Made by a program: the position numbers and the translations under genes. A stretch of 9,263 nucleotides of DNA from Desulfobacula sp. GTDB taxonomy: Bacteria > Desulfobacterota > Desulfobacteria > Desulfobacterales > Desulfobacteraceae. The stretch covers positions 1 to 9,263 of the forward strand of contig JAOZRF010000084.1 of assembly GCA_029940245.1 (NCBI GenBank), written 5' to 3'. Position 1 is the first letter of the stretch. Each line of letters starts with the position of its first letter. Below, piece by piece: positions 1-6,016 of the stretch. The notes below the pieces were generated by a model that had not been told where the DNA came from, did no database searches, and worked only from the letters and a program-made list of their open reading frames with translations.

Positions 1-457
1 TGGTCTCTCCTGGTTCTGGCCGGCCAATATCCAATAACCCCATGTAGGCCGTAAAACCCGGCATGCCCAATATTCCCAATGCATAGGATGGATTTTGAGG
101 GTTTGTTCCTAACCGGGTCAGGCCGGAGCCATCAGAAAGCGCATAGTCCTGCCAGCCGCTATAGGCAAGAACCCACTCTCCCTCCTTGTAATCAGGGTGT
201 CGGGATGCTTCAATCCGGCAGATTGTTGCACCGACCATGACCTCATTAATTTTTACAGGTTCTGCATAAGATGGGGCCTTGCTCATTCGTCCCCTCATAT
301 AGGGATCCAGTGATAAAAAAATATTGTGTAACAGGACTTGCCCATCCTCAGGCAAAGGTATTGGGAATTTTTCCAACCGAAAGTTTTCTTCGGTGGGAGC
401 GCCGACAGGGCGTGATGCAAGCACAATCCGGCGGTTTGTTTTTTCAATTTTTGCCAT
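1..457 (-). CDS. NADP-dependent oxidoreductase, YncB/CurA/prostaglandin-reductase group (N-terminal part)
   Basis: This is the first 152 codons of a zinc-independent medium-chain dehydrogenase/reductase; the rest lies beyond the left edge. Family members are about 335-345 residues long, cytoplasmic, and use NADPH to reduce the C=C bond of alpha,beta-unsaturated ketones or aldehydes. The sequence shows the family's hallmarks: SLDPYMRGRM at residues 49-58, the VGAT segment at 75-78, GWQDYAL at 101-107, and LGILGMPGFTAYMGLLDIG at 127-145, which precedes the Rossmann domain. The nucleotide-binding glycine motif itself would lie past the edge. The ATG at 457 is preceded on the minus strand by GAGGAAA (468-462) at good spacing. 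It is divergent from etfB, and the 198-base gap between them holds promoter elements. A role in removing unsaturated by-products of acid degradation is possible but only inferred from position. The family call is strong; the substrate is unknown. Confidence 0.9.
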   Translation of the reverse strand, partial: MAKIEKTNRRIVLASRPVGAPTEENFRLEKFPIPLPEDGQVLLHNIFLSLDPYMRGRMSKAPSYAEPVKINEVMVGATICRIEASRHPDYKEGEWVLAYSGWQDYALSDGSGLTRLGTNPQNPSYALGILGMPGFTAYMGLLDIGRPEPGET

Positions 458-504
458 GGTGTTTCCTCGTTTTGTTAAAGATTCAACTTTTGGTGTTCAA
501 AAAG

Positions 505-544
505 ATTATAACGCAAAATATAACCCATAAATTCAATTATTCAA
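505..544 (-). promoter_or_regulatory. Putative promoter for the divergent oxidoreductase
   Basis: On the minus strand a TTGAAT box (544-539) is followed after 16 bases by TATATT (522-517), a plausible sigma70-type pair. A perfect TATAAT lies slightly downstream (510-505) but has no good -35 at 16-18 bases. Either could serve as the -10, giving a leader of roughly 40 to 55 bases. This is pattern matching only. Confidence 0.45.
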
Positions 545-597
545 GATGGAAATCCTGTTCAACTCTGTCATGGTTTTTGACTTTAATCTTGATATTT

Positions 598-613
598 ATG
601 AACATTTGTTCAT
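598..613. promoter_or_regulatory. Palindromic operator, copy 1 (upstream of etfB)
   Basis: ATGAACATTTGTTCAT is an inverted repeat with 7-base arms around a 2-base centre. It matches the palindrome at 2459-2474 at 14 of 16 positions. Size and symmetry suit a TetR-family dimer, and a TetR gene ends this cluster, so it is the obvious candidate ligand. The site lies upstream of the possible -35 box at 622 and about 55 bases upstream of the -35 box of the divergent gene, so it could affect either direction. Binding is inferred. Confidence 0.6.
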
Positions 614-621
614 TTTTTTAC

Positions 622-650
622 TTGATATAGTCTCCGGCCGGGGGTATGGT
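622..650 (+). promoter_or_regulatory. Possible promoter immediately before etfB
   Basis: TTGATA (622-627) and TATGGT (645-650) are 17 bases apart. The -35 begins 8 bases after operator copy 1, similar to the operator-promoter layout ahead of the first synthetase gene. Transcription would begin around 656-658, at or next to the etfB start codon, implying a leaderless message. An alternative -35 (TTGACT, 577-582) lies upstream of the palindrome but has no good -10 at 16-18 bases. Weak evidence. Confidence 0.35.
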
Positions 651-655
651 GGGGT

Positions 656-1393
656 ATGAAGATTCTGGTCTGTATAAAACAAGTGGGTGATGACGGGGAT
701 ATGAACCGGTTTGATGCCCATGCCCTGGAAGAAGCCTTATTTATAAAAGAGCACTCGGATAACACCATGCCGGAGCCGGTTTCAGTTGATATTGTGACGG
801 CAGGTCCGTCAACGGCTGAAAAAATTATCCGCCGGGCCTTTGGTATGGGGGCGGACAGGGGATTTCATATCGTCACAGAAAATAGTGACTATATTTCCTC
901 TTTTGTAACAGCCTTCGGGCTTTCAGCCGTGGCAAAAAAAACATCCTATGACCTGATTCTCACCGGGATTATGTCAGAGGATATGATGGCAGGCCAGACC
1001 GGGCCCATGATGGCCAAAATTTTGAATCTGCCCTGTGCCACGGGTGTGATAAAAATCTTTCTACCCCTTACGGGCAAAACAATCAAAGTTGAACGGGAGA
1101 TGGAAAACGGGTTCCGTGACGGCCTTGTGATCCTTCTACCGGCTGTTTTAACCATCCAGGCCGGCATCAATACCCCCCGGTATCCCTGCCTGTCCAATAT
1201 GCTTTCGGCAAACCGAAAACAGATCCTGTCCCTTTCATCTGAAGATCTTTTTTGGGAGCCGATCCGGGCAAGGGAATCCTGCATCGGCATGGAAGACCCG
1301 GAAAAGGCAAGAACCGGCCGGGTATTGGAAGGATCGGTTGCTGACAAAGCAGCACAATTATTTTCTTTTTTAAGGGAAAAAAATTTGATATGA
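656..1393 (+). CDS. etfB: Electron transfer flavoprotein beta subunit
   Basis: EtfB pairs with EtfA to form the soluble FAD protein that takes electrons from acyl-CoA dehydrogenases and passes them towards the quinone pool. Visible landmarks are the N-terminal MKILVCIKQV, the AAxxGxGADRG-like segment near 60-69, the nucleotide-contacting DLILTGIMSEDMMAGQTGP at 99-117, the VEREMENG strand at 145-152, and the signature region INTPRYPCLSNMLSA at 171-185, which corresponds to the family's LNEPRYPSLPNIMKA. At 245 residues it is a little short. The loop after residue 11 is reduced: the usual stretch of about 15-20 residues containing DPETG and leading to INPxD is missing, and the sequence goes almost directly to the ALEEAL helix. 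The ATG at 656 gives the expected N-terminus, but its Shine-Dalgarno is poor: a G-run at 640-644 is 11 bases away and GGTGGGG at 649-654 is too close. Its stop overlaps the etfA start. Confidence 0.95.
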   Translation: MKILVCIKQVGDDGDMNRFDAHALEEALFIKEHSDNTMPEPVSVDIVTAGPSTAEKIIRRAFGMGADRGFHIVTENSDYISSFVTAFGLSAVAKKTSYDLILTGIMSEDMMAGQTGPMMAKILNLPCATGVIKIFLPLTGKTIKVEREMENGFRDGLVILLPAVLTIQAGINTPRYPCLSNMLSANRKQILSLSSEDLFWEPIRARESCIGMEDPEKARTGRVLEGSVADKAAQLFSFLREKNLI

Positions 1394-2409
1394 AACAGAT
1401 CCTTGTCATTGCAGAAATTTTTAAGGGCCGGATTCGGCCGGTCACCTGGGAACTGGTTGCAGGGGCCCGTAAAATTGCGGCCATCCTTTCTCAAACCCGG
1501 AATATCCCGGGCAAGCACCTTCCCTGTATTCAAATAATTGTCCCTTCAGACAACCCAAAGCCCCTGGCAGAAAAAATTTCAGAACAAACCGGCAATGCTG
1601 TCATCGGGCTTCAGATCCCCGGATTTAAGACCTATACCAGTGATATTTATATCGATTGCCTTGGACAGCTTATCCGCGAAATGACTCCCACCCATATCCT
1701 GGCCGCCCATACTTCTCAAGGGCGGGATTTTGCCCCGGGGCTTGCCCTGGAATTGAATGCCGCTTCCATCTCCGGCATCAATCATATCCGATTCGATGAA
1801 ACAGGCCTTTTTTATTCCCGTCCCGTATTAGACAACACAAAAAATATGCTTGTCAGGCCGGACCCGGACCGGCCTGTGATGCTGACCCTGATGCCCGGGG
1901 TGTTCAAACCGGATTCCCATAAAAAAGGAAAAACAAAACAGGTGGATATCCTCAAGATCTCTTTTGGATCAGATGCCTGTGAAAACAGCCGTATTCAGCC
2001 CACAAAAATTTTAAAACGACCCTGTGAAAATCAGGCCCTGAAAGGGGCAAAAATTATCGTGGCAGCCGGCCGGGGAGTGGAAAAAAAAGAAAACCTGGAA
2101 TTGATTTCCCGGTTTGCAGATTGCTTTTCTTCATCTGCCGTGGGGGCATCCCGGCCCCTGGTGGACATGGGATGGATCGGGTATGAGCACCAGGTGGGGA
2201 TCACCGGCACTATTGTTGCGCCGGAGGTCTACATTGCCTGCGGCATTTCCGGTTCTTCCCAGCATATTGCCGGTATGAAAGATACCAAATGTGTGATCAG
2301 TATCAATAAAAATCCAACCGCCCCCATCTTCCGCCACTCAGACATCTGCATCACCGCAGATGTCCTTGAGTTTATCCATGCTTTTCTGACCCTGCCAGAT
2401 CCTGTTTAA
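1390..2409 (+). CDS. etfA: Electron transfer flavoprotein alpha subunit
   Basis: EtfA holds the redox-active FAD of the EtfAB heterodimer. The start ATG overlaps the etfB stop as ATGA (1390-1393), a sign of translational coupling. The N-terminal domain (about 1-190) begins MKQILVIAE and contains ILAAHTSQGRDFAPGLA at 103-119. The C-terminal FAD domain (about 215-339) carries the AAGRGV turn at 225-230, SAVGASRPLVDMGW at 249-262, HQVGITG at 267-273, YIACGISGSSQHIAGMKD at 281-298, and INKNPTAPIF at 305-314. In the classical alpha signature, the residue before Gln-His is Ile or Val and the residue before the final Ile-Asn is Ala; both are Ser here, a small departure. Length (339) is normal for a two-domain EtfA without an N-terminal ferredoxin. 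No ETF:quinone oxidoreductase gene accompanies the pair in this window. The likely local electron donor is the acyl-CoA dehydrogenase at 7589. Confidence 0.96.
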   Translation: MKQILVIAEIFKGRIRPVTWELVAGARKIAAILSQTRNIPGKHLPCIQIIVPSDNPKPLAEKISEQTGNAVIGLQIPGFKTYTSDIYIDCLGQLIREMTPTHILAAHTSQGRDFAPGLALELNAASISGINHIRFDETGLFYSRPVLDNTKNMLVRPDPDRPVMLTLMPGVFKPDSHKKGKTKQVDILKISFGSDACENSRIQPTKILKRPCENQALKGAKIIVAAGRGVEKKENLELISRFADCFSSSAVGASRPLVDMGWIGYEHQVGITGTIVAPEVYIACGISGSSQHIAGMKDTKCVISINKNPTAPIFRHSDICITADVLEFIHAFLTLPDPV

Positions 2410-2458
2410 CCCTTTTTTTGGGGCCTTTTGGCGGCTGGGAATGCATATAATAAAAATA

Positions 2459-2474
2459 ACGAACATTCGTTCAT
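2459..2474. promoter_or_regulatory. Palindromic operator, copy 2 (upstream of acyl-CoA synthetase operon)
   Basis: ACGAACATTCGTTCAT is the second copy of the palindrome at 598-613, differing at two positions. The GAAC and GTTC core arms are intact, while the outer second pair and the inner pair are imperfect. It ends 6 bases before the -35 box of a strong promoter candidate, so the repeat of operator plus promoter before both transcription starts argues for control by one regulator. The TetR-family gene at 8799 is the candidate. Confidence 0.65.
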
Positions 2475-2480
2475 TTTCTA

Positions 2481-2509
2481 TTGACTTTGTTTTTTTGACT
2501 GCCTAATAT
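2481..2509 (+). promoter_or_regulatory. Putative sigma70-type promoter of the synthetase operon
   Basis: TTGACT (2481-2486) and TAATAT (2504-2509) are separated by exactly 17 bases. The predicted start near 2515-2517 leaves a leader of about 50 bases before the ATG at 2567. Its presence, and the 157-base gap after etfA, suggest the five downstream genes have their own promoter, although read-through from etfBA is possible because no convincing terminator hairpin is visible in 2410-2480. Confidence 0.6.
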
Positions 2510-2566
2510 AACGATCAGATTATAGCTAACCAGGCAGAACCCTTAAACCAAGAGGAGACATGAAAA

Positions 2567-4300
2567 ATGACTAAATCAGCATGGAAAACCCCTTTTTGGC
2601 CGGAAGGCGTGGCACATGAGTGCAATGATTATAAATTTCCTGTATTTAAATTTCTGGATGATGCTGCAAAAGATTATCCTAATTTACCTTTCACCATATT
2701 TAATGGTGCCTCAAAAACGTTTGCCCAGGTGAAAGATACAGCCGACAGGATTGCCGCTTTTCTGGCCGGCAAAGGGATCGGCAAGGGGGATAAGGTTGCC
2801 ATCTTTCTGCCAAACCTGCCCCAGTTTCCTGAAATCCTTTTCGGTATTCTAAAAGCAGGCGCCGTTGCCGTCAACTGCAACCCGGTGTATACAGCTCCTG
2901 AACTCAATCACCAGCTAAAGGATTCCCAGTCAAAAATGGTGTTCTGCATGGATCATCCCGTGTTTTATCCCAACACGGTAAAAGCCGTTGAAGGCACTGA
3001 TGTTGATACGGTTATCCTGTGCAGCATCAAATCCTATCTTCCCAGGTTCAAGGCATTTTTAGGCGGGATTCTCGGTAAAATTCCCAAAGCAGACAAAGTA
3101 GAACCCGGTCATCTGATGTTTGATGAAATTATCGCACAAAGTAAGCCCACCCCGCCTTCCGTAACAATAAACCCTGAAGAAGATACTGCTGTCATGCTGT
3201 ATACCGGAGGAACAACCGGTCTGCCAAAGGGAGCCGAGCTGACCCATACCAATTTCACCTATGATGTCATGGCCATTACTGAATTTGCGCGGTTTGTCCA
3301 TGGAGAGGGCAAAAAACCCGAATGTCTTTACGGAGGAGGTTTCCACTCTTTTCTCGGGGTGTTGCCCTGGTATCACAGTTTCGGCATTACCGTGGCCCTG
3401 CTGGTTTCAACAAAACTCGCTGCAAAACTAATCTGTATCCCGGACCCCCGGGCAGGCAATCCACCCTTTACCGAAGTTCTCAAGGCGGTTCAAAACTATA
3501 AACCCACCTTTATGCCGGCGGTGCCCACCATTTTTGTGGCATTTACCAATCATGCCCTGATCGATCAATATGACTTATCATCTTTAATGGGCTGCTTTTC
3601 AGGAGGGGCCCCTCTGCCCCCTGAAGTCTGCAAGCAATTTGAAGATAAAACAGGGGCCATTATTTTTGAAGGATACGGCTTAACGGAAACCGCACCGGTT
3701 GTCAGTACGAATCCTACATTTAAAAAAACAAGAAAAATAGGTTCCATCGGATTTCCTTTGCCAGGCACGGATATAAAAATTCTGGGCCTGGAAGATCCCT
3801 CAAAAGAGATGCCCCGGGGGGATGATGGTGAGATTTCCATTTGCGGTCCCCAGGTCATGAAAGGATATTGGAAAAGACCGGATGCCAACGAAGAGTCTTT
3901 TGTAATCTTTGACGGGAAACGGTATTTTCTAACCGGGGACATCGGTCATATTGACCGGGATGGATATATTACCATCACAGACCGAAAAAAAGACATGATC
4001 ATAGTAGGCGGTTTCAATGTCTATCCAAGGGATGTGGAAGATATTCTCTATACCCATCCCAAGGTGGAACTCGTTGCTGTGGTAGGTATCCCGGATGAAA
4101 AAGCCGGGGAAAAGGTAAAGGCCTTTATTAAAATAAAACAAGGGGAAACAGCGACACAGGAAGAAATGATCTCTTTTTGCAAGGAAAATATGGTCGGATA
4201 CAAGCGGCCTAGAGTCATTGAATTTCGTGAGGAAATTCCCGTATCAAATGTCGGAAAGGTACTCAGACGGCTACTCAGGGATGAGACGTCCGGGGATTAA
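2567..4300 (+). CDS. AMP-forming acyl-CoA synthetase (long-chain fatty-acid CoA ligase type)
   Basis: A cytoplasmic ANL-superfamily enzyme that converts a carboxylic acid, ATP and CoA to acyl-CoA, AMP and pyrophosphate. All core motifs are present: P-loop YTGGTTGLPKG at 212-222, the A4-like PWYHSFG at 267-273, A5 GYGLTETAP at 369-377, the ribose-binding Asp in LTGDIG at 455-460, the hinge TDRKKDMIIVGGFNVYP at 471-487, and the adenylation Lys564 in NVGKVLRR at 561-568. The sequence resembles bacterial FadD-type ligases, with 577 residues. The ATG at 2567 has GAGGAG at 2552-2557, nine bases away. An out-of-frame ATG at 2560 opens only a four-codon frame (to TAA at 2572-2574) and sits too close to the Shine-Dalgarno. 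It is first in the operon, directly after operator and promoter. Chain length and substrate cannot be told; dicarboxylic or branched acids are as possible as fatty acids. Confidence 0.93.
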   Translation: MTKSAWKTPFWPEGVAHECNDYKFPVFKFLDDAAKDYPNLPFTIFNGASKTFAQVKDTADRIAAFLAGKGIGKGDKVAIFLPNLPQFPEILFGILKAGAVAVNCNPVYTAPELNHQLKDSQSKMVFCMDHPVFYPNTVKAVEGTDVDTVILCSIKSYLPRFKAFLGGILGKIPKADKVEPGHLMFDEIIAQSKPTPPSVTINPEEDTAVMLYTGGTTGLPKGAELTHTNFTYDVMAITEFARFVHGEGKKPECLYGGGFHSFLGVLPWYHSFGITVALLVSTKLAAKLICIPDPRAGNPPFTEVLKAVQNYKPTFMPAVPTIFVAFTNHALIDQYDLSSLMGCFSGGAPLPPEVCKQFEDKTGAIIFEGYGLTETAPVVSTNPTFKKTRKIGSIGFPLPGTDIKILGLEDPSKEMPRGDDGEISICGPQVMKGYWKRPDANEESFVIFDGKRYFLTGDIGHIDRDGYITITDRKKDMIIVGGFNVYPRDVEDILYTHPKVELVAVVGIPDEKAGEKVKAFIKIKQGETATQEEMISFCKENMVGYKRPRVIEFREEIPVSNVGKVLRRLLRDETSGD

Positions 4301-4316
4301 TTGCTTTACAACCAAA

Positions 4317-4321
4317 AGGAG
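4317..4321 (+). promoter_or_regulatory. Ribosome binding site deciding the start of the second synthetase
   Basis: AGGAG lies six bases before the ATG at 4328. The frame is open further upstream to a TTG at 4301, but that codon follows the previous stop immediately and has no Shine-Dalgarno of its own, so the ATG at 4328 is the better start. Confidence 0.85.
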
Positions 4322-4327
4322 ATCAAT

Positions 4328-5986
4328 ATGGAAAAAATATGGATGAAGAACTGGCCGGACGATCTGCCCAGAGAAATTTTATTTGATCAGGGCGACATTC
4401 CCCTTCACGACTATTTAAGATTCCAGGCTGAAAAACAACCTGAAAAACCAGCCATTATCTTTTATGGCAGGACCCTCACCTATCAGGAATTAAATGACGC
4501 GTCCGACCGGTTTGCAGCCTATCTTCTGTCACACCAGGTTAAAAAGGGAGACCGGGTGGGTATTTTGATGCTCAACTGCCCCCAGTATGCCATTGTCCAT
4601 TTCGGTATCCAGAAAATCGGAGCCGTTGTCTGCCCCTGTTCTCCTTTATTCAAGGAAATGGAACTTGAATACGAACTCAACGATGCCGGGATTGAAATTC
4701 TGGTAACCCTGGATCTTTTCATGCCCATTGTAAAAAATGTCCGGGAAAAAACAGGTCTGAGAAAAGTAGTGGTTACCAATCTGAACGATTATCTGCCCAA
4801 AACACCGTCCCTTCCCTTGATCGATCTCATGAAGGTTTCAAAATCCTCGATTCCTGAAACAGATAATTTCATGGACATTGTTACAACAAAGGATATTACT
4901 CTGCCCGCAGTAGAAATTGATATGAAAAATGATATCGGACTGTTCCAGTACACCGGGGGAACCACAGGACTTCCCAAAGGCTGCATGCTCAGCTTTCATG
5001 CGGCATTGTTCAAAACAGCAGCGACTGTGAAAATTACGGGCATGACACAGGATTCGGTCTGCCTTGTCACCATGCCCATTTTCCATATTGCCGGAATGCT
5101 GGCAGGGTTGAATTCCTGTATCTATGCCGGTGCCACCCAGGTGCTGCTGTCCATGTTTGACGTTAAGACGGCTGTCCAGGCCATCTCAACCTATAAAACC
5201 GATTTCTGGTACAGTGCAGTGCCCATGAATGTGGGAATCATGGCAGACCCGGATAGCAAAAATTTTGATCTGTCCTGCCTGAAGCTGTGTCTGACCTCGT
5301 CCTTTGGTATCCAGCTGACAGAAGAAATCGCCGGTCAATGGAAAGACTTAACCCGGGGAGGCCTGCTGGTGGAAGGCGCCTATGGTCTAAGTGAAACCCA
5401 TACTCTGGATACCTTTATGCCAAGGCAGAAAATCAAATATGATACCTGCGGTATTCCCGGGCCGGATGCAGCGTTTAAAATTATGGACCTGGATGGTTCC
5501 CGAAAAGAGCCGGCCGTTGGGGAAGAAGGAGAAATTGTATTAAAAAATCCCGGCGTGTTCAAGGGCTATTGGAACAAACCGGATGAAACAGCCGCCACTC
5601 TTGTGGACGGATGGGTCCATACCGGGGATATCGGGCGGTTTGATGAGGATGGCTATCTCTACCTTCTGGGACGGGTCAAAGAAATGATCAAAGTTTCCGG
5701 ATTTTCCGTTTACCCCGAAGAGGTGGAACTTTTACTTAACACCCATGCCGAGGTGGCCCAGTCCGCCGTGATTGGTGTGCCGGATGATACAAAAGGAGAA
5801 GTCGTCAAAGCCTATATTATCAAGACCCCGGAATCTGATCTTGATGAACAGGGACTGATTAAATGGGCAAAAAATCATATATCTTCTTATAAGTGCCCCA
5901 AATATGTGGAGTTCAGAGAATCGCTGCCCACCCTTGCCACGGGAAAGCTGCTGCGAAGGCAGTTAAAAGAAGAACTGGAATCTTAA
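4328..5986 (+). CDS. AMP-forming acyl-CoA synthetase, second and distinct from its neighbour
   Basis: A second ANL-superfamily acid:CoA ligase of 552 residues, 27 bases after the first. Motifs in order: HDYLRFQAEKQPEKPAI near 27-43, P-loop YTGGTTGLPKG at 208-218, MPIFHIAG at 249-256, A5 AYGLSETHT at 351-359, HTGDIGRFDEDGYLYLLGR at 431-449, then KEMIKVSGFSVYP at 451-463, and the adenylation Lys540 in LATGKLLRR at 536-544. The hinge usually reads GRxKD and here reads GRVKE, a conservative change. The protein lacks the longer insertions seen in the first synthetase around its residues 155-190 and 245-260, and the two differ throughout outside the motifs, so they are paralogues of different subfamilies and not a recent duplication. 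They could activate two substrates, or successive intermediates of one pathway. Substrate not predictable. Confidence 0.93.
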   Translation: MEKIWMKNWPDDLPREILFDQGDIPLHDYLRFQAEKQPEKPAIIFYGRTLTYQELNDASDRFAAYLLSHQVKKGDRVGILMLNCPQYAIVHFGIQKIGAVVCPCSPLFKEMELEYELNDAGIEILVTLDLFMPIVKNVREKTGLRKVVVTNLNDYLPKTPSLPLIDLMKVSKSSIPETDNFMDIVTTKDITLPAVEIDMKNDIGLFQYTGGTTGLPKGCMLSFHAALFKTAATVKITGMTQDSVCLVTMPIFHIAGMLAGLNSCIYAGATQVLLSMFDVKTAVQAISTYKTDFWYSAVPMNVGIMADPDSKNFDLSCLKLCLTSSFGIQLTEEIAGQWKDLTRGGLLVEGAYGLSETHTLDTFMPRQKIKYDTCGIPGPDAAFKIMDLDGSRKEPAVGEEGEIVLKNPGVFKGYWNKPDETAATLVDGWVHTGDIGRFDEDGYLYLLGRVKEMIKVSGFSVYPEEVELLLNTHAEVAQSAVIGVPDDTKGEVVKAYIIKTPESDLDEQGLIKWAKNHISSYKCPKYVEFRESLPTLATGKLLRRQLKEELES

Positions 5987-6016
5987 AAAGGATTTTCAGA
6001 TAAAAAGGAGACAACA

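Larger units (their letters stand above)
458..655. other. Divergent intergenic region between oxidoreductase and etfB
   Basis: This AT-rich 198-base stretch separates two genes transcribed away from each other. It holds minus-strand promoter elements near 505-544, a palindrome at 598-613 and possible plus-strand promoter boxes at 622-650. I found no convincing small gene in it. Open frames that run through it, such as 271-630 on the plus strand, overlap the oxidoreductase in antisense and have no recognisable protein features. Confidence 0.8.

Noticed and set aside
271..630. Plus-strand open frame of 119 codons at the left end
   Set aside because: It runs antisense through the start of the oxidoreductase and on across the intergenic region and operator copy 1. 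It has no Shine-Dalgarno or recognisable protein motif, and the opposite strand gives a clear family match.
946..1533. Minus-strand open frame of 195 codons across etfB and etfA
   Set aside because: It is the antisense shadow of two well supported genes and its translation shows no family features.
2410..2440. Possible terminator after etfA
   Set aside because: There are T-runs and a very short GCC/GGC pairing, but no stable GC-rich stem followed by a T-tract, so a terminator is not supported.
2560..2574. Four-codon upstream frame overlapping the first synthetase start
   Set aside because: Its ATG is only two bases after the Shine-Dalgarno, too close for efficient initiation, and the peptide has no regulatory codon run.
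4301..4327. TTG start extending the second synthetase by nine codons
   Set aside because: The TTG directly follows the previous stop and has no ribosome binding site, whereas the ATG at 4328 has AGGAG at ideal spacing.
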